A stretch of 42,469 bases of DNA from UBA5862 sp002408105 (GCA_034189125.1 JAXHVB010000115.1:1-42469), one strand, 5' to 3'; positions 1-8,998 are shown, counted from the stretch's first letter. Numbers and translations are program-made. The notes: a model not told the origin generated them from the sequence alone.

Positions 1-835
1 CCCACAGAACCCGGCGCTCCGCCGTTCGCATCCGGCCCAGTCGACGCAGGCGGTCCGCCAAGGAGGCACCGCTGGTGGGCAGGGCTGCAAGGCTTCGGCA
101 CCCTGAACGCCGCAGCCACCACCAAGCGGAGACCAACATCGTCAGGGTCACGGGCAGCATCGCCAGCATCCACCCCGCAAAGCGCAGTTCGATCCCGTGG
201 GTTTGGCTCAGGACGCCGGCGAGGATGGCGTTCGGTGGCGTGCCGATCAGGGTTGTCGCCCCGCCAATGGACGCGGCGTAGGCAATGCCCAGCATCAAGG
301 CCAGTGCAAAGGCGTTGTGTGCGGGATCGCGGTAGGGGGTTGCAGCTTCGAGGTCGGGGGCACCGAACTGCTCACGCAGCAGGGCGAGGGCGATTGTCAG
401 CATCATCATTGCCGTGGCGGTGTTGCTGACCCACATCGACAGGAAGGCTGTGACGGCCATAAAGCCAAACAGCACTCGGGGCGGCGTGACGCCGCCCCAC
501 CGCAGGGTATACAGCGCAATGCGCTCGTGCAGGCCCCATCGCTCGACCGCCATCGCAATCATGAAACCTCCGAGGAACAGGTAGATGAGGTGGTTGCCAT
601 ATGCGGGTGTGATGGCGGCGGTCGACATCACACCGAATGCAGGGTAGAGCACGATTGGCAACAACGCGGTGGCGGCCACAGGCACGGCTTCGGTCATCCA
701 CCAAATGGCCATCCACAGCACAACGCCAGCCACTGCCTGGCCTTCGGCAGAGAGGCCTGAGGGTGCAGGGAGCAACAGCACGGCCGCAGCGAATGTCGGG
801 CCTGCGGCCAGGCTCAGGAGGTCCTTGCGCGTCAC
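1..835 (-). CDS. DASS/SLC13-family sodium:anion symporter, 3' part cut off by window edge
   Basis: I translated this from the minus strand. It gives a very hydrophobic protein of at least 278 residues with successive membrane segments. An SNTATAMMM stretch and a later GGATTLIGTPPN stretch match the two Ser-Asn-Thr-type substrate and sodium sites of the divalent anion:sodium symporter family (dicarboxylates, sulfate and similar). The GTG start at 835 is favoured because an in-frame TAA lies four codons upstream and AAGG sits 7 nt before it. The gene begins only 22 nt after the diguanylate cyclase stop on the same strand, so the two are probably co-transcribed. The reading frame runs off base 1, so the C-terminal half is unseen. 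The substrate cannot be assigned. Confidence 0.85.
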   Translation of the reverse strand, partial: MTRKDLLSLAAGPTFAAAVLLLPAPSGLSAEGQAVAGVVLWMAIWWMTEAVPVAATALLPIVLYPAFGVMSTAAITPAYGNHLIYLFLGGFMIAMAVERWGLHERIALYTLRWGGVTPPRVLFGFMAVTAFLSMWVSNTATAMMMLTIALALLREQFGAPDLEAATPYRDPAHNAFALALMLGIAYAASIGGATTLIGTPPNAILAGVLSQTHGIELRFAGWMLAMLPVTLTMLVSAWWWLRRSGCRSLAALPTSGASLADRLRRLGRMRTAERRVLW

Positions 836-857
836 TTCCGCACCTTATCAGTGGGAC

Positions 858-1889
858 TTACACTGGGGTGGTCGTCGGTTGTTGACGCGCGCGTTTTTCA
901 TGGTAGAGCGCGTCATCGGCGGCCTTTAACAACCCCCGCACCGAGATGTCTTTAAGGTTGTGACTGCACGCAATGCCACACGAAATGCTGTATTGGATGA
1001 CTGCCTCGCCATGGCTGCACGGCTTGCGCGCGACCGCCTCGGACAGGCGCGCCGCGATCTGCCCGGCCGCCGAACGATCGACGCCCGGCAGCACGACGAC
1101 GAATTCGTCGCCTGCGTAGCGGAACGCCGTGTCAATGCCCCGAACCTCGGCCTCAATGGTGGCGGAAAGTTGTTGCAGGACCGCGTCGCCCGCGTCGTGC
1201 CCATGGGTGTCGTTGACCCACTTGAAGTCGTTGAGGTCCAGGAACAGCAACGAAACCGGCGCCTGGGTGCGCTGGCTGCGGGCCACTTCGCGCGCCAGCG
1301 CCAAGTCCAACTCACGGCGGTTGAGCAATCCGGTGAGGGAATCGCGGGTGGCGTAGAATTCGAGTTGTTCGCGCACCACCAGGTTGGCCATGCACAGCGA
1401 GGTTTTCACCGCCAATTGGGCGAGGAAAAAGGTGTCCATGTTTGGGTTCCAGCGGTCCGGATCGGCATCCGCCTGCACCAACACTCCGGCCAAGCGGCCA
1501 TTGAGCTGCAGGGGCGCGAGGGCCATGGAGCCGATGTCTTGGGTGTGCACCGCCGGGGGCAGCCAGGCGGAATAGTCCCCGATGTTGTTGTTCACCAACA
1601 GCGGGTCGATGGGCGAGGAGGGCAGGCGGTGGGCGGCCCCGGGGTCAATCCACAGGGTGTATTGCTGCAGCACGGGGGAGCGCTCGACATGCCGCTTGAG
1701 CAGTTGGGTGGCCTGGGTATCCACCAAAACGAGCCAAACCATCGGCACCTGGAAACTCGCCTCGACCTTGGCGAGCAGCCGCTCCAGCAGTGAGCGGCTG
1801 TCGTACTGCGAAAATATTTCGATCTCGATGTCGAAGAGCTTGCGGGCGAGGCGCTCGTTGTTGCGCAGGTTGTCAAGCAGTGCGTTCAA
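858..1889 (-). CDS. Diguanylate cyclase with N-terminal GAF/DUF484-like sensor domain
   Basis: 343-residue soluble protein with no membrane segment. Residues about 1-170 look like a GAF or DUF484-type sensory module. Residues about 175-335 form a GGDEF domain that makes cyclic di-GMP from two GTP. The active-site motif is AGDEF (259-263), a common active variant. A product-inhibition I-site RGID lies at 250-253, exactly five residues upstream. The start is TTG at 1889: an in-frame stop lies 28 nt upstream and GGAG precedes it by 9 nt. It precedes the anion transporter gene by 22 nt, which suggests an operon. The signal sensed is unknown. Confidence 0.88.
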   Translation of the reverse strand: MNALLDNLRNNERLARKLFDIEIEIFSQYDSRSLLERLLAKVEASFQVPMVWLVLVDTQATQLLKRHVERSPVLQQYTLWIDPGAAHRLPSSPIDPLLVNNNIGDYSAWLPPAVHTQDIGSMALAPLQLNGRLAGVLVQADADPDRWNPNMDTFFLAQLAVKTSLCMANLVVREQLEFYATRDSLTGLLNRRELDLALAREVARSQRTQAPVSLLFLDLNDFKWVNDTHGHDAGDAVLQQLSATIEAEVRGIDTAFRYAGDEFVVVLPGVDRSAAGQIAARLSEAVARKPCSHGEAVIQYSISCGIACSHNLKDISVRGLLKAADDALYHEKRARQQPTTTPV

Positions 1890-2032
1890 GGGCGGCGACT
1901 CCGAGCTGGCCGGCCCCTAAGATACCGCAAATCCGCGGCCCGATGGCTTGAATTCGACCCGTTCCAGGCCCGCGCCGCGCTGCTGTGCCGCCGCGCGGCG
2001 GATCCTTGGCTGTGGGCAGTGACGGGCCTCGT

Positions 2033-2656
2033 TTAGCGCCCCGCCCGCCGGTGCCGCCAGTGCAGCAGACCCAGCGCCGACCCCATCAACCATACCCCGC
2101 CAGGCAGCGGCACGGGTGCCAACACTTCGGCGTAAATTTCCCCCAGCGCGTAGTCGAAGCCCTCGATCCCACTGGGCGAGGCCGTTGGCCCTTCGGCGAA
2201 GGTGACGTTGTAGAAAAGGTGGAATTCCATGTTGAAGGTGTCGTAGTAGCCGGCAATCCGGGCGCCGCCACCTGGAATGCTCGGGATGTTCTCCACGGTG
2301 GCGATCACATCAACGGTTGAGTTTGCGAAGCCTGACATGTTGAGCGTCACATCGCCGAAAAAGCTGTCGCCCGTGGCCTCCAAGGTGGCGGATGTGGGCG
2401 TGATCGATACCAAGGACAACACCAGCGGGCCAGGATCTCCGGCTCCGAATACTCCGCCGCCGACATCCACAGTGAGGGCACCAGCATCGAAGTCCAGAGA
2501 TCCGGTGATTGGGCCAGTGGAGCCAAAGGTGGTGTTGGTCCAGCTGCCCACAATAACGGGGAGCGGTGCAGTTGCAGCGCTTGCCAGGCTGGCCAGTGAA
2601 AAAAACGCCGCAAACAGCGCAGCGCGGCAGAAGGTCGAGCGAATCGAGGTGAACAT
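2033..2656 (-). CDS. Secreted protein with PEP-CTERM-like (VPLP-type) sorting signal
   Basis: 207 residues. An N-terminal signal peptide ends near ASA at 25-27. The middle is a beta-rich, Gly/Thr/Ser-rich domain without a recognised enzyme motif. The C-terminal 26 residues (182-207) begin VPLPGGVWLMGSALGLL and end in an Arg/His-rich tail. That is the tripartite architecture (VP.P motif, hydrophobic helix, basic tail) of exosortase substrates in the PEP-CTERM class. Such proteins are exported, cleaved near the motif and often anchored or released with exopolysaccharide. No exosortase is in this window. The gene lies downstream of the cardiolipin synthase on the same strand, separated by 183 nt. 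Its specific function is unknown. Confidence 0.8.
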   Translation of the reverse strand: MFTSIRSTFCRAALFAAFFSLASLASAATAPLPVIVGSWTNTTFGSTGPITGSLDFDAGALTVDVGGGVFGAGDPGPLVLSLVSITPTSATLEATGDSFFGDVTLNMSGFANSTVDVIATVENIPSIPGGGARIAGYYDTFNMEFHLFYNVTFAEGPTASPSGIEGFDYALGEIYAEVLAPVPLPGGVWLMGSALGLLHWRHRRAGR

Positions 2657-2839
2657 GGCTGTGGGGGACTCCCATGGCAGGAGGAAGCAGTGGTGGTCGG
2701 GGCGGCGGGCCTTCCAGGAGTAATCGCCGATTCGGCGCTGGCATCAAGACCGTCCCGACAACGCTAGCGCGAACTAAAGCCCCGATCAACCCTGAAACAG
2801 GGCTGGCTGGCGTCCCACTGCGGCCCGCGGCGCGACGCG
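2657..2839. other. 183-nt spacer between cardiolipin synthase and PEP-CTERM gene
   Basis: No gene seen. On the minus strand, just after the cardiolipin synthase, AGCCC and GGGCT arms (2804-2800 and 2782-2778) enclose a smaller CCCTG/CAGGG hairpin and are followed by TTAGTT. This is a weak intrinsic-terminator candidate. The rest should hold the promoter of the PEP-CTERM gene, but I cannot pick a convincing -35/-10 pair. Confidence 0.3.
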
Positions 2840-3937
2840 CTACAGCCAGCGGCGGGCGATCCAACCTATGAACTCGTTCAGCCGTGAAGACCAGGGCCGG
2901 CGTTTCCAAGGGTGCTGGAGGACTTCCTCGGCGTCCTCAAGGTCCGCCCAGAACTGTTCAGCCAATGCATCCGCGAGCTGGCAGTCCTTGGCGACCAGGT
3001 TGAGTTCGTAGTTGTACCTCAGACTGCGGCGGTCAAAGTTGGCCGAGCCGAGTGTTGACCAGTCGTCCACGACCAGGGATTTGGCGTGCAGCAACCGCGG
3101 TTGATACTCGAACACCCGCACACCTGCGGACAAAAGTTCAGCGTACGCCGCCTGAGAAGCCCAGTGGGTGAGCGGAAAATCGTTCTTGTACGGCAGCAAC
3201 AGCCAGACTGCAGCACCGCGACGGGCTGCGGCGGCCAGCAGTTCTCGGCCGGCGCGTTCCGGCACGAAATAGGGGTTCGTGACAAGCACCCGATCGCGGG
3301 CCTGGTTGATTTTGGCACTGAACAGTGCAGCCATCTGGTTCCGGTGTTCTGGCGAGTGGTTGGACAGCAGTTGCCAGGGGCCTTCTCCATACAGGTGAGC
3401 CGGTTCCTTGGGTGGCGTTTTCCATAGAAAATCGAACAGGGTTTCAGCCTGGCGCACCAAGGGGCCCTCGATTTCGATGTGGGTGTCTCGCCACCGGGTC
3501 GGGCCATGCCAGCGGCGCGAAGAGGCACGGTGAATGTTGAACCCGCCGAGGAAGGCGAGGCGGCCGTCCACGGTGAGGAGCTTTCGGTGGTTGCGCCGGT
3601 TGTAGTCGCCGAGCTGGTGCAGCCGCAATGGGTGAAACCAACGCCACGCGATCTTGGGGTGGGCCAAGCGGCGTTGCATGTTGGCATCCAGGGCGAATAG
3701 GGAGCCGACTGCGTCCACGTGAAGTCGGACACTCGCGCCGCGCCTGGCAGCACCAACCAGGGCGTCGATAAACGCATTGCCCACCTCATCGTTGGCAAAA
3801 ATGTAACTCTCGAGGCGCACGCACACAGCTGCACTGTTGATGGCGTCCAGCATCGCCGCATACAGCGTGTCCCCCTCGAAGTGGAGGGCATAGCGAGGTC
3901 TTGTGGGTGGGGCGGCGGTCACGCCACGCTGCGCCAC
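2840..3937 (-). CDS. Cardiolipin synthase-like phospholipase D family protein (ClsB type)
   Basis: About 365 residues with two HxKxxxxD phosphodiesterase motifs: H117-K119-D124 (HRKLLTVD) and H284-K286-D291 (HAKSLVVD). Each is followed by the usual G(S/G)xN(F) stretch. This pair defines bacterial phosphatidyl transferases that build cardiolipin from phosphatidylglycerol at the inner membrane. There is no N-terminal double membrane anchor, so it resembles ClsB more than ClsA. The start is uncertain. GTG at 3937 leaves about 15 residues before the conserved core, as in ClsB. GTG 3922 and ATG 4051 are alternatives, but sequence upstream of 3937 does not look family-like. It diverges from cbpA. 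Confidence 0.85.
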   Translation of the reverse strand: MAQRGVTAAPPTRPRYALHFEGDTLYAAMLDAINSAAVCVRLESYIFANDEVGNAFIDALVGAARRGASVRLHVDAVGSLFALDANMQRRLAHPKIAWRWFHPLRLHQLGDYNRRNHRKLLTVDGRLAFLGGFNIHRASSRRWHGPTRWRDTHIEIEGPLVRQAETLFDFLWKTPPKEPAHLYGEGPWQLLSNHSPEHRNQMAALFSAKINQARDRVLVTNPYFVPERAGRELLAAAARRGAAVWLLLPYKNDFPLTHWASQAAYAELLSAGVRVFEYQPRLLHAKSLVVDDWSTLGSANFDRRSLRYNYELNLVAKDCQLADALAEQFWADLEDAEEVLQHPWKRRPWSSRLNEFIGWIARRWL

Positions 3938-4108
3938 TCGGACTGGCGCCTGGGTGTGCCGCTGTTTGAGCCGGTTGGACTCACAACGCCTGCCGTGTTG
4001 CAGTGGGGTGTGGTTGCATTTGGGCACCGGTGGACCAACTATCGGTGGCATCCTAGCTGGACGGGCCGGCCCCCTCCAGCGTTGCCAACATGGGAGGTCC
4101 TTTCCGGT

Positions 4109-5038
4109 ATGCAGTTTCGCGACTACTACCAGACACTTGGCGTCGCGCGTGATGCGTCCCAAGACGACATCAAGCGGGCTTACCGAAAGCTGGCCCGCAA
4201 ATACCATCCGGATGTCAACTCGGACCCTGAAGCGGAAGCCCAGTTCAAGGCCTTGGGGGAAGCCTATGAAGTCCTCAAGGACCCGGAGAAGCGCGCTGCC
4301 TACGACCGCTTCGGTGAGCATTGGCGTGAGGGTGAGTCGTTTCAACCACCGCCAGACTGGGACCGTGAATTTGAGTTCAGCGGTGGTTTTTCAGGCGCTC
4401 AGCACGGCGACTTCAGTGATTTTTTCGAACAACTGTTTGGGGGGCGAGCTGGGTTTGGGTTTCATGGCGCCGCGGCTTCGCGTGACCACCACGCCAAAAT
4501 CCGGATCGAGTTGGAGGACTCCTACGCTGGCGCCACCAAAACACTGACGCTACAGCGTCCACACCTGGGCCCTGACGGGCGTGTCGAGTTGCTGCCTCAC
4601 CAAGTGCGTGTGAAGATTCCCAAAGGGGTGGTCGAAGGCCAGCAGATCCGCCTGAGCGGTCAGGGTGAACCTGCGGTGGGTGGTTCGGCGCCGGGCGACC
4701 TGTACCTCGAAATACAGTTCGCACCCCATCCCTTTTTGACCCCGAAGGGGCGGGACCTGTACCTGGAGCTGCCCGTCACCCCCTGGGAGGCGGCTCTCGG
4801 TGACAAGGTGCGGGTGCCAACTTTGGGCGGGGCGGTCGAAATGCGGATCCCGCCAGGTTCTCAGTCTGGAAAAACCCTCCGCCTGAAAGGTCGGGGTTTG
4901 CCGGGCGATCCGCCTGGTGATCAGTACGCCATGGTGCAACTGGTGACGCCACCGGCGCAGACCGAGGCGGCACGCGAACAGTACCGCGAAATGGCGCGCG
5001 CCATGGCCTACAATCCACGCGAAAAACTCGGGGTTTGA
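4109..5038 (+). CDS. cbpA: DnaJ-class co-chaperone CbpA
   Basis: 309 residues. The J domain occupies 1-70 with the DnaK-stimulating HPD motif at 33-35. A Gly/Phe-rich linker follows at about 95-125, then the two beta-sandwich client-binding domains. The cysteine-rich zinc domain of DnaJ is absent, which is the hallmark of CbpA. The protein stimulates DnaK and in E. coli also binds curved DNA. The ATG at 4109 has GGGAGG at 4092-4097 and starts exactly at the family N-terminus (MQFRDYYQTLGV). An upstream in-frame extension to 3719 is not family-like and would overlap the divergent gene. The modulator gene cbpM follows after 4 nt. Confidence 0.95.
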   Translation: MQFRDYYQTLGVARDASQDDIKRAYRKLARKYHPDVNSDPEAEAQFKALGEAYEVLKDPEKRAAYDRFGEHWREGESFQPPPDWDREFEFSGGFSGAQHGDFSDFFEQLFGGRAGFGFHGAAASRDHHAKIRIELEDSYAGATKTLTLQRPHLGPDGRVELLPHQVRVKIPKGVVEGQQIRLSGQGEPAVGGSAPGDLYLEIQFAPHPFLTPKGRDLYLELPVTPWEAALGDKVRVPTLGGAVEMRIPPGSQSGKTLRLKGRGLPGDPPGDQYAMVQLVTPPAQTEAAREQYREMARAMAYNPREKLGV

Positions 5039-5042
5039 TGCA

Positions 5043-5363
5043 ATGACGCGGCAACAGGAAATCAAGGTCACCATTGTCGATGAAACCGATCTGAGCCTCG
5101 GAGAGCTTTGTGGTCTTCTGAGGGTTCAAGTAGAGACCATCGTAGAGATGGTCGAGGAAAGCATCGTTACTCCGGTCGCCGCCACCGAGGGCCGCTGGCG
5201 GTTTCGCGGCAGCGACCTGGCGCGCCTTCGCCGTGCTGTGCGGTTGCAGCAAGACCTTGGCCTGAACTTGCCGGGTGTGGCTGTTGCTTTGGACCTGATG
5301 GACGAGGTCGCGGCATTGCGCGCACAACTGACACTGAGCATGCGCCGCCTTGACGCCGATTGA
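5043..5363 (+). CDS. cbpM: Chaperone modulator CbpM
   Basis: 106 residues, MerR-like fold. CbpM binds the J domain of CbpA and blocks its co-chaperone and DNA-binding activities. The signs are the characteristic small acidic N-terminus, the (W)RFRGSDLARLRRAVRLQQDLGLNLPGVA helix-turn segment around residues 53-80, and its position 4 nt after the cbpA stop. Such coupling is typical of cbpAM operons. The ATG at 5043 is the only sensible start. The stop at 5361-5363 is almost contiguous with rmuC, so the three genes are probably one transcript. Confidence 0.92.
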   Translation: MTRQQEIKVTIVDETDLSLGELCGLLRVQVETIVEMVEESIVTPVAATEGRWRFRGSDLARLRRAVRLQQDLGLNLPGVAVALDLMDEVAALRAQLTLSMRRLDAD

Positions 5364-5367
5364 GCCG

Positions 5368-6870
5368 GTGACCGCAGCACTGGCCGTGCCCCATTGGTTG
5401 ATCGCGCTGTTCAGCCTCGTCGTCCTCGGCTTGACCGGGGTGGGGGCTTGGCTCGGAGCAAGCCGCCAACGCCTTAAGGGCGAGATGGACCAGTTGCACA
5501 GCGCGCAGCGGCAAGTGCAGGCGAGCCTGCAGCGACACCAAGAGGCTGCTGACGAATACAGTGCCCGCGCACATCGGCTGGAAACCGAATTGGCCCACGC
5601 TTCAGGGAAGCTGGCGCAGGGCAGTGAACGGATCGACCAGTTGGCTGCCGAGTTGGCCGAATCTCGCCGGGCGGTGGCAATGGCTGAGCGGGAACAAAGC
5701 CGGTTGCGGGAGGAGTTGGCCCGCCGCAGTGAAGCGCAGCGACAAACCGATGAGAAGCTCCAGCTGCTGACCGAAGCGCGGGAAGGGCTCGGCGTGCAGT
5801 TTCGACAGCTGGCCAACGAGATTTTCGACGCCAAGCAGCAGGCCTTTGGCGAGCAAAATCGGGAGCGCCTGAGCGCCCTGTTGGACCCGCTGAAAGAACG
5901 CATCGGGCAGTTCGAGAAACGAGTGGAAGAAACCTACGACCGAGAATCCAAGGAGCGGTTTTCTCTCACACGTGAAATTCACACCCTTCGAGACCTGAAC
6001 ACCCGCATTGGCGACGAGGCGAACAACCTGACACGCGCCCTGAAGGGGCAAAACAAGGCGCAAGGTACCTGGGGTGAGGTGGTGTTGGAGCGGGTGCTGG
6101 AGCGCTCGGGTCTCGTGCGTGGCCGAGAGTACGAAATTCAACTGAGCGGCGACCACCAGACCGGTCGGCGGGGCCAGCCGGATGTCGTCGTCCACCTGCC
6201 CGAAGGGCGCGACCTGGTCATTGACTCCAAGGTCTCGTTGCTTGCCTATGAGCGCTACGTTTCCACCGACGAGGAGGCTGAACGCGGCCAACAACTCAAA
6301 GCCCTCGTGCAGTCACTGAGGACGCACATGCGTTCACTGAGCGACAAGGACTATCCGGCCTTGCACAACATCCGCAGCCTGGATTTCGTTCTCCTTTTTC
6401 TCCCCATTGAGCATGCCTTCACCCTGGCGGTCGAGGCGGACCCCAGCCTCTTCGGTGACGCCTTCGACCACAACATCGTGATCGTGGGACCGTCCACGTT
6501 GCTGGCGACGCTGAAAACCATCCACAACATTTGGCGGTACGAGCACCAAAGCCGCAACGCGCAGGAAATTGCCCGACAAGCCGGTGCCTTATACGACAAG
6601 TTCGTCGGGTTCGTTGTGGACCTGGACGAGGTTGATCGCCGCCTTGTGCAAAGCCGTGACGCCTTCGATCGAGCCCGAAACAAACTTTCAACCGGGCGGG
6701 GCAACCTGGTGGCGCGCAGCGAAAAGCTGCGTGAACTCGGGGCCAGCGCCAAAAAACGGTTGTCCGGTGACCAGGTCGCATTGTCCAAGGGAGAGGAGGA
6801 TACGGAGGGCGATGCCGAGCCCGAAGCCATTGAGCGGCAGCGGTTCCAGTCGATCGATCGTGCCCCTTGA
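5368..6870 (+). CDS. rmuC: DNA recombination protein RmuC
   Basis: About 500 residues. An N-terminal membrane-spanning helix (residues about 7-27) is followed by a long charged coiled coil (about 35-190). The RmuC domain (about 200-480) has endonuclease-like conserved blocks, including the VVLERVLERSGL and DLVIDSKVSLLAYERY stretches. RmuC limits inversions at short inverted repeats in E. coli, and its biochemical activity is still inferred from the restriction-endonuclease-like fold. The start is unclear. GTG 5368 lies 4 nt after the cbpM stop, while TTG 5350 would overlap cbpM by 14 nt; neither has a strong ribosome site. Downstream lies the glycerate kinase gene. Confidence 0.92.
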   Translation: MTAALAVPHWLIALFSLVVLGLTGVGAWLGASRQRLKGEMDQLHSAQRQVQASLQRHQEAADEYSARAHRLETELAHASGKLAQGSERIDQLAAELAESRRAVAMAEREQSRLREELARRSEAQRQTDEKLQLLTEAREGLGVQFRQLANEIFDAKQQAFGEQNRERLSALLDPLKERIGQFEKRVEETYDRESKERFSLTREIHTLRDLNTRIGDEANNLTRALKGQNKAQGTWGEVVLERVLERSGLVRGREYEIQLSGDHQTGRRGQPDVVVHLPEGRDLVIDSKVSLLAYERYVSTDEEAERGQQLKALVQSLRTHMRSLSDKDYPALHNIRSLDFVLLFLPIEHAFTLAVEADPSLFGDAFDHNIVIVGPSTLLATLKTIHNIWRYEHQSRNAQEIARQAGALYDKFVGFVVDLDEVDRRLVQSRDAFDRARNKLSTGRGNLVARSEKLRELGASAKKRLSGDQVALSKGEEDTEGDAEPEAIERQRFQSIDRAP

Positions 6871-6971
6871 ACCCCGCGCGCCGCGCCATCCAGCACAGTG
6901 GATGGAACGAAAATCGCATCCCGCATTGCCATGAACCAAGCAGCTTGTCCTCCGCCCCATACGGCCGGTCC

Positions 6972-8126
6972 ATGAACTCGGGATCGGGCACCCAGGAGGG
7001 CGTCGGGCTGAATGGCCTGTTGCTTGCCGGTCGACCATTGCAAGAGGCGCTTCCGGCACTGGCCTTGATCAATCAGGGCCACCCACTGGAGTCGACCTGG
7101 TGTGCGCTGGGCCTTGGCGGTCCTGCGGCGCTGCGCCAGCGGGCGCTCGGGTTTCCCGATTTGCACGCCGCCGTCACTGCCTGGGCAGCTGATTCGGGGG
7201 TTGAGGCGAACTGGGTCGAGTTGTTGTGGCACCTGTACATTCCGCTGACCGACTGGCTCGGGCCGCGCATTCAGGCATCGCGCAACTCCGGCCGCGCCCA
7301 TCTGTTGGGGCTTTCAGCACCCCAAGGCGCGGGCAAATCCACACTCGAGAAGATTCTTCAGCTGCTGTTCGAACGCCGCTGCGGGCTCAATACCCTGGGA
7401 TTTTCTCTGGACGACCTGTACCTCACACGCGCCGAGCGCGAGGACTTGGCGACCCGCGTGCATCCACTGCTTGTCACCCGGGGCGTGCCTGGTACCCATG
7501 ACCACCGGCTGGGCGTGCGCCTGCTACATCACCTGTGTGGACGCGATGGGACGCAGGTTAGGGTTCCACGGTTCGATAAGTCCGTGGACGACCGCGCGCC
7601 GCAGGCGCGCTGGCAAGGCGCATCGGCCGATGCGGATGTGGTGATTTTCGAGGGCTGGTGCGTGGGAGCGACGCCCCAAAAAGAGGCAGATCTCGCTGAT
7701 CCGTGTAATGAATTGGAGCGCAATGAGGACCCGCAAGGCACCTGGAGACATTTTGTAAATGCTCAGTTGGAGGGCCCGTATCGGCGCCTGTTCGACCCGA
7801 TCGATACATTGATTTACTTGAGCGTGCCAGATTTTTCTGTGGTGGCGCACCACCGTTTACAGCAAGAAGAAGCGCTGGCGATGCGGCTGCAGAGGACGAG
7901 TTCAGGCACGGAATTAGCACAGAGCCGACTCATGAAACGCACCGACATCGAACGATTTGTACAGCACTACCAGCGCATCACCGAGCACATGTTGCGCACC
8001 CTGCCGAGCCGTGCCGATGTCCATATTGCCCTGAACGAGGCGCGGCTGCCCATTTCGGTCGGTGTGATGACGACGGCTGATACAGCTCCCGGGGGCGGGG
8101 CCCAAGGTGATGGGGATAGCGCTTGA
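6972..8126 (+). CDS. D-glycerate 3-kinase-type P-loop kinase (class III glycerate kinase)
   Basis: About 384 residues. The Walker A motif APQGAGKST has its lysine at 122, and FSLDDLYLTRAER follows about 30 residues later, then HPLLVTRGVPGTHD. These blocks are shared with plant GLYK and fungal YGR205w-type D-glycerate 3-kinases, which phosphorylate D-glycerate to 3-phosphoglycerate with ATP. ATG 6972 is preferred. A TTG at 6867 would overlap rmuC and add 35 non-conserved residues. The TGA overlaps the TTG of the phosphatase gene. Next to a glucosylglycerate synthase and phosphorylase, the likely role is recycling of glycerate to the 3-phosphoglycerate acceptor (inference). Confidence 0.82.
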   Translation: MNSGSGTQEGVGLNGLLLAGRPLQEALPALALINQGHPLESTWCALGLGGPAALRQRALGFPDLHAAVTAWAADSGVEANWVELLWHLYIPLTDWLGPRIQASRNSGRAHLLGLSAPQGAGKSTLEKILQLLFERRCGLNTLGFSLDDLYLTRAEREDLATRVHPLLVTRGVPGTHDHRLGVRLLHHLCGRDGTQVRVPRFDKSVDDRAPQARWQGASADADVVIFEGWCVGATPQKEADLADPCNELERNEDPQGTWRHFVNAQLEGPYRRLFDPIDTLIYLSVPDFSVVAHHRLQQEEALAMRLQRTSSGTELAQSRLMKRTDIERFVQHYQRITEHMLRTLPSRADVHIALNEARLPISVGVMTTADTAPGGGAQGDGDSA

Positions 8127-8998
8127 GCCGGTTCGCGTTACCGCCGGTCCCGCCACCCGCGGACTGGCTTGTGTTCACCGACCTGGATGGCACTTTACTG
8201 GACCACCACGACTACTCACACCAGGCTGCCGCTGGAGCCCTGAAGGCGCTCGGTGCGGCTGGAGTTCCGATGATTCCGGCCACCAGCAAGACGGTCGCCG
8301 AGTGGCTCTTGCTGCGGGACCGACTCGGCTTTAAGGGCCCGTTGGTGGCCGAAAATGGGGCGGTGATCGCGGCTCCCAAGGACAGCCTGGAGGCGGTGTT
8401 GGTCATAGGGCCCGAGTGCCAAACGGTCGCGGACCTGGGGGTCCGTTGCCTTGGAACACCGAGGGACCGCATTCGCGCCGTGCTGGACGGGCTGCGTGAA
8501 GCGGGCGCTTCGTTCGAGACGTTTTTCGACCTGGGAGCGGCCGGCGTTGCGCGAGTGACCAAGCTCGCACCAGATGAAGCCGCCCGTGCCTGCGAACGGC
8601 TGGCTTCGGAGCCCCTGCTGTGGTCCGGGACCGAGGCCGAGCGGGCGCAGTTTCTGGATCGACTGCCGGGCCATCGCCTGCGGGCGGTACAAGGTGGTCG
8701 CTTCCTTCATGTGATGGGAAACGTAGACAAGTCGGTGGCCATGGGCCGCTGGGTCGAGTTCTACGCGCGCCAGTGGGGGCGCCGCCCGTTTGTGATTGCC
8801 CTTGGGGATAGCCCCAACGACTTAGACATGCTGGGTGCAGCAGACCTTGGCATCGCGGTGCGAGCAGCCAACGGGCGGCACCTGAAGGCCGACCCAGAAA
8901 AGCCGCTGTGGTGTGTTGATCAGGCGGGCCCAGCCGGCTGGCAGATGGCATTTGATACCCTTTTTGCGGCAGCCAAGGAGCGCGAGCGTCGTGTCTGA
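8123..8998 (+). CDS. gpgP: HAD-IIB phosphatase, glucosyl-/mannosyl-3-phosphoglycerate phosphatase
   Basis: 291 residues. HAD motif I is D20-L-D22-G-T24, an early Ser/Thr motif II lies in PATSKT, and the HAD-IIB cap is in the middle. Motif IV is GDSPND at 228-233. This is the mannosyl-3-phosphoglycerate phosphatase/YedP family, whose members remove the phosphate from glucosyl- or mannosyl-3-phosphoglycerate. Because the next gene is a GT81-type glucosyl-3-phosphoglycerate synthase, the glucosyl substrate is more likely. The start is TTG at 8123, overlapping the kinase stop in a TTGA arrangement, so translational coupling is expected. No better start precedes the catalytic motif. Confidence 0.85.
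   Translation: MSRFALPPVPPPADWLVFTDLDGTLLDHHDYSHQAAAGALKALGAAGVPMIPATSKTVAEWLLLRDRLGFKGPLVAENGAVIAAPKDSLEAVLVIGPECQTVADLGVRCLGTPRDRIRAVLDGLREAGASFETFFDLGAAGVARVTKLAPDEAARACERLASEPLLWSGTEAERAQFLDRLPGHRLRAVQGGRFLHVMGNVDKSVAMGRWVEFYARQWGRRPFVIALGDSPNDLDMLGAADLGIAVRAANGRHLKADPEKPLWCVDQAGPAGWQMAFDTLFAAAKERERRV

Noticed and set aside
1988..2001. 14-nt GC palindrome (CCGCCG/CGGCGG) after the PEP-CTERM gene
   Set aside because: No T-run and no room for a loop; such GC palindromes arise easily at this base composition.
3719..4108. N-terminal extension of cbpA
   Set aside because: It is antisense to the cardiolipin synthase and not J-protein sequence. The family start at 4109 has a good ribosome site.
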